Source: an uncultured Treponema sp. (GTDB lineage: Bacteria > Spirochaetota > Spirochaetia > Treponematales > Treponemataceae). Taken from it: a DNA stretch of 13,017 nucleotides. The position numbers and the translations under genes were made by a program. This document shows positions 13,011 to 13,017 of the stretch, piece by piece. Below the pieces are notes generated by a model. The model searched no databases, was not told the DNA's origin, and was given only the letters and a program-made list of their open reading frames with translations. How positions within the stretch are numbered: the stretch's first letter is position 1; every line of letters begins with the position of its first letter. The DNA is taken from positions 1 to 13,017 of the forward strand of contig CAMJAJ010000004.1 in assembly GCA_946403565.1 (NCBI GenBank), read 5' to 3'.

Positions 13011-13017
13011 CTACGCT

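Overview
The window reads as a GC-rich piece of a spirochaete chromosome, most likely a Treponema relative. I infer this from protein style: a FemAB-type protein, a divergent PAP2 protein, a diverged Rnf operon and a GH57-like protein. No rRNA or other taxonomic marker is present, so the lineage call is tentative. No tRNA, rRNA, CRISPR array, transposase or phage gene was found.

Region 1 (1-216, plus) is the 3' end of a FemAB-family gene. It runs into the end of the opposing operon with a 15-bp tail-to-tail overlap.

Region 2 (202-8861, minus) is one tightly packed operon of nine genes: a divergent PAP2 (DUF212) protein, a 482-residue membrane protein of unknown function, six subunits in the order rnfC-D-G-E-A-B, and a GH57-like protein. 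Most rnf junctions are 4-base ATGA overlaps. The six Rnf subunits keep their folds and order, and RnfB and RnfC keep ferredoxin-type 4Fe-4S motifs. By hand alignment with remembered canonical sequences, however, the operon lacks most of the redox equipment of an ion-pumping Rnf. The membrane cysteines of RnfA and RnfE are missing, as are the flavin-attachment threonine motifs of RnfG and RnfD. RnfB lacks its N-terminal Fe-S domain, and the FMN/NADH loops of RnfC are altered. The last gene resembles a GH57 4-alpha-glucanotransferase without its catalytic residues. This is the strongest candidate for a repurposed, undescribed system in the window.

Region 3 (8862-9579) is a divergent control region followed by argR (plus). 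A sigma70-like promoter carries an ARG-box-like palindrome between its -35 and -10, which suggests autoregulation. A 29-codon leader ORF ends in a 4-base overlap with the GTG start of argR.

Region 4 (9580-13017, minus) holds a cytoplasmic GH27 alpha-galactosidase, two tandem intrinsic terminators, a small exported lipocalin-like protein with a good promoter, and two HAD-family phosphatases. Just past the stop codons of GH27 and both HAD genes there are short repeats that copy the gene's 3' end, stop included.
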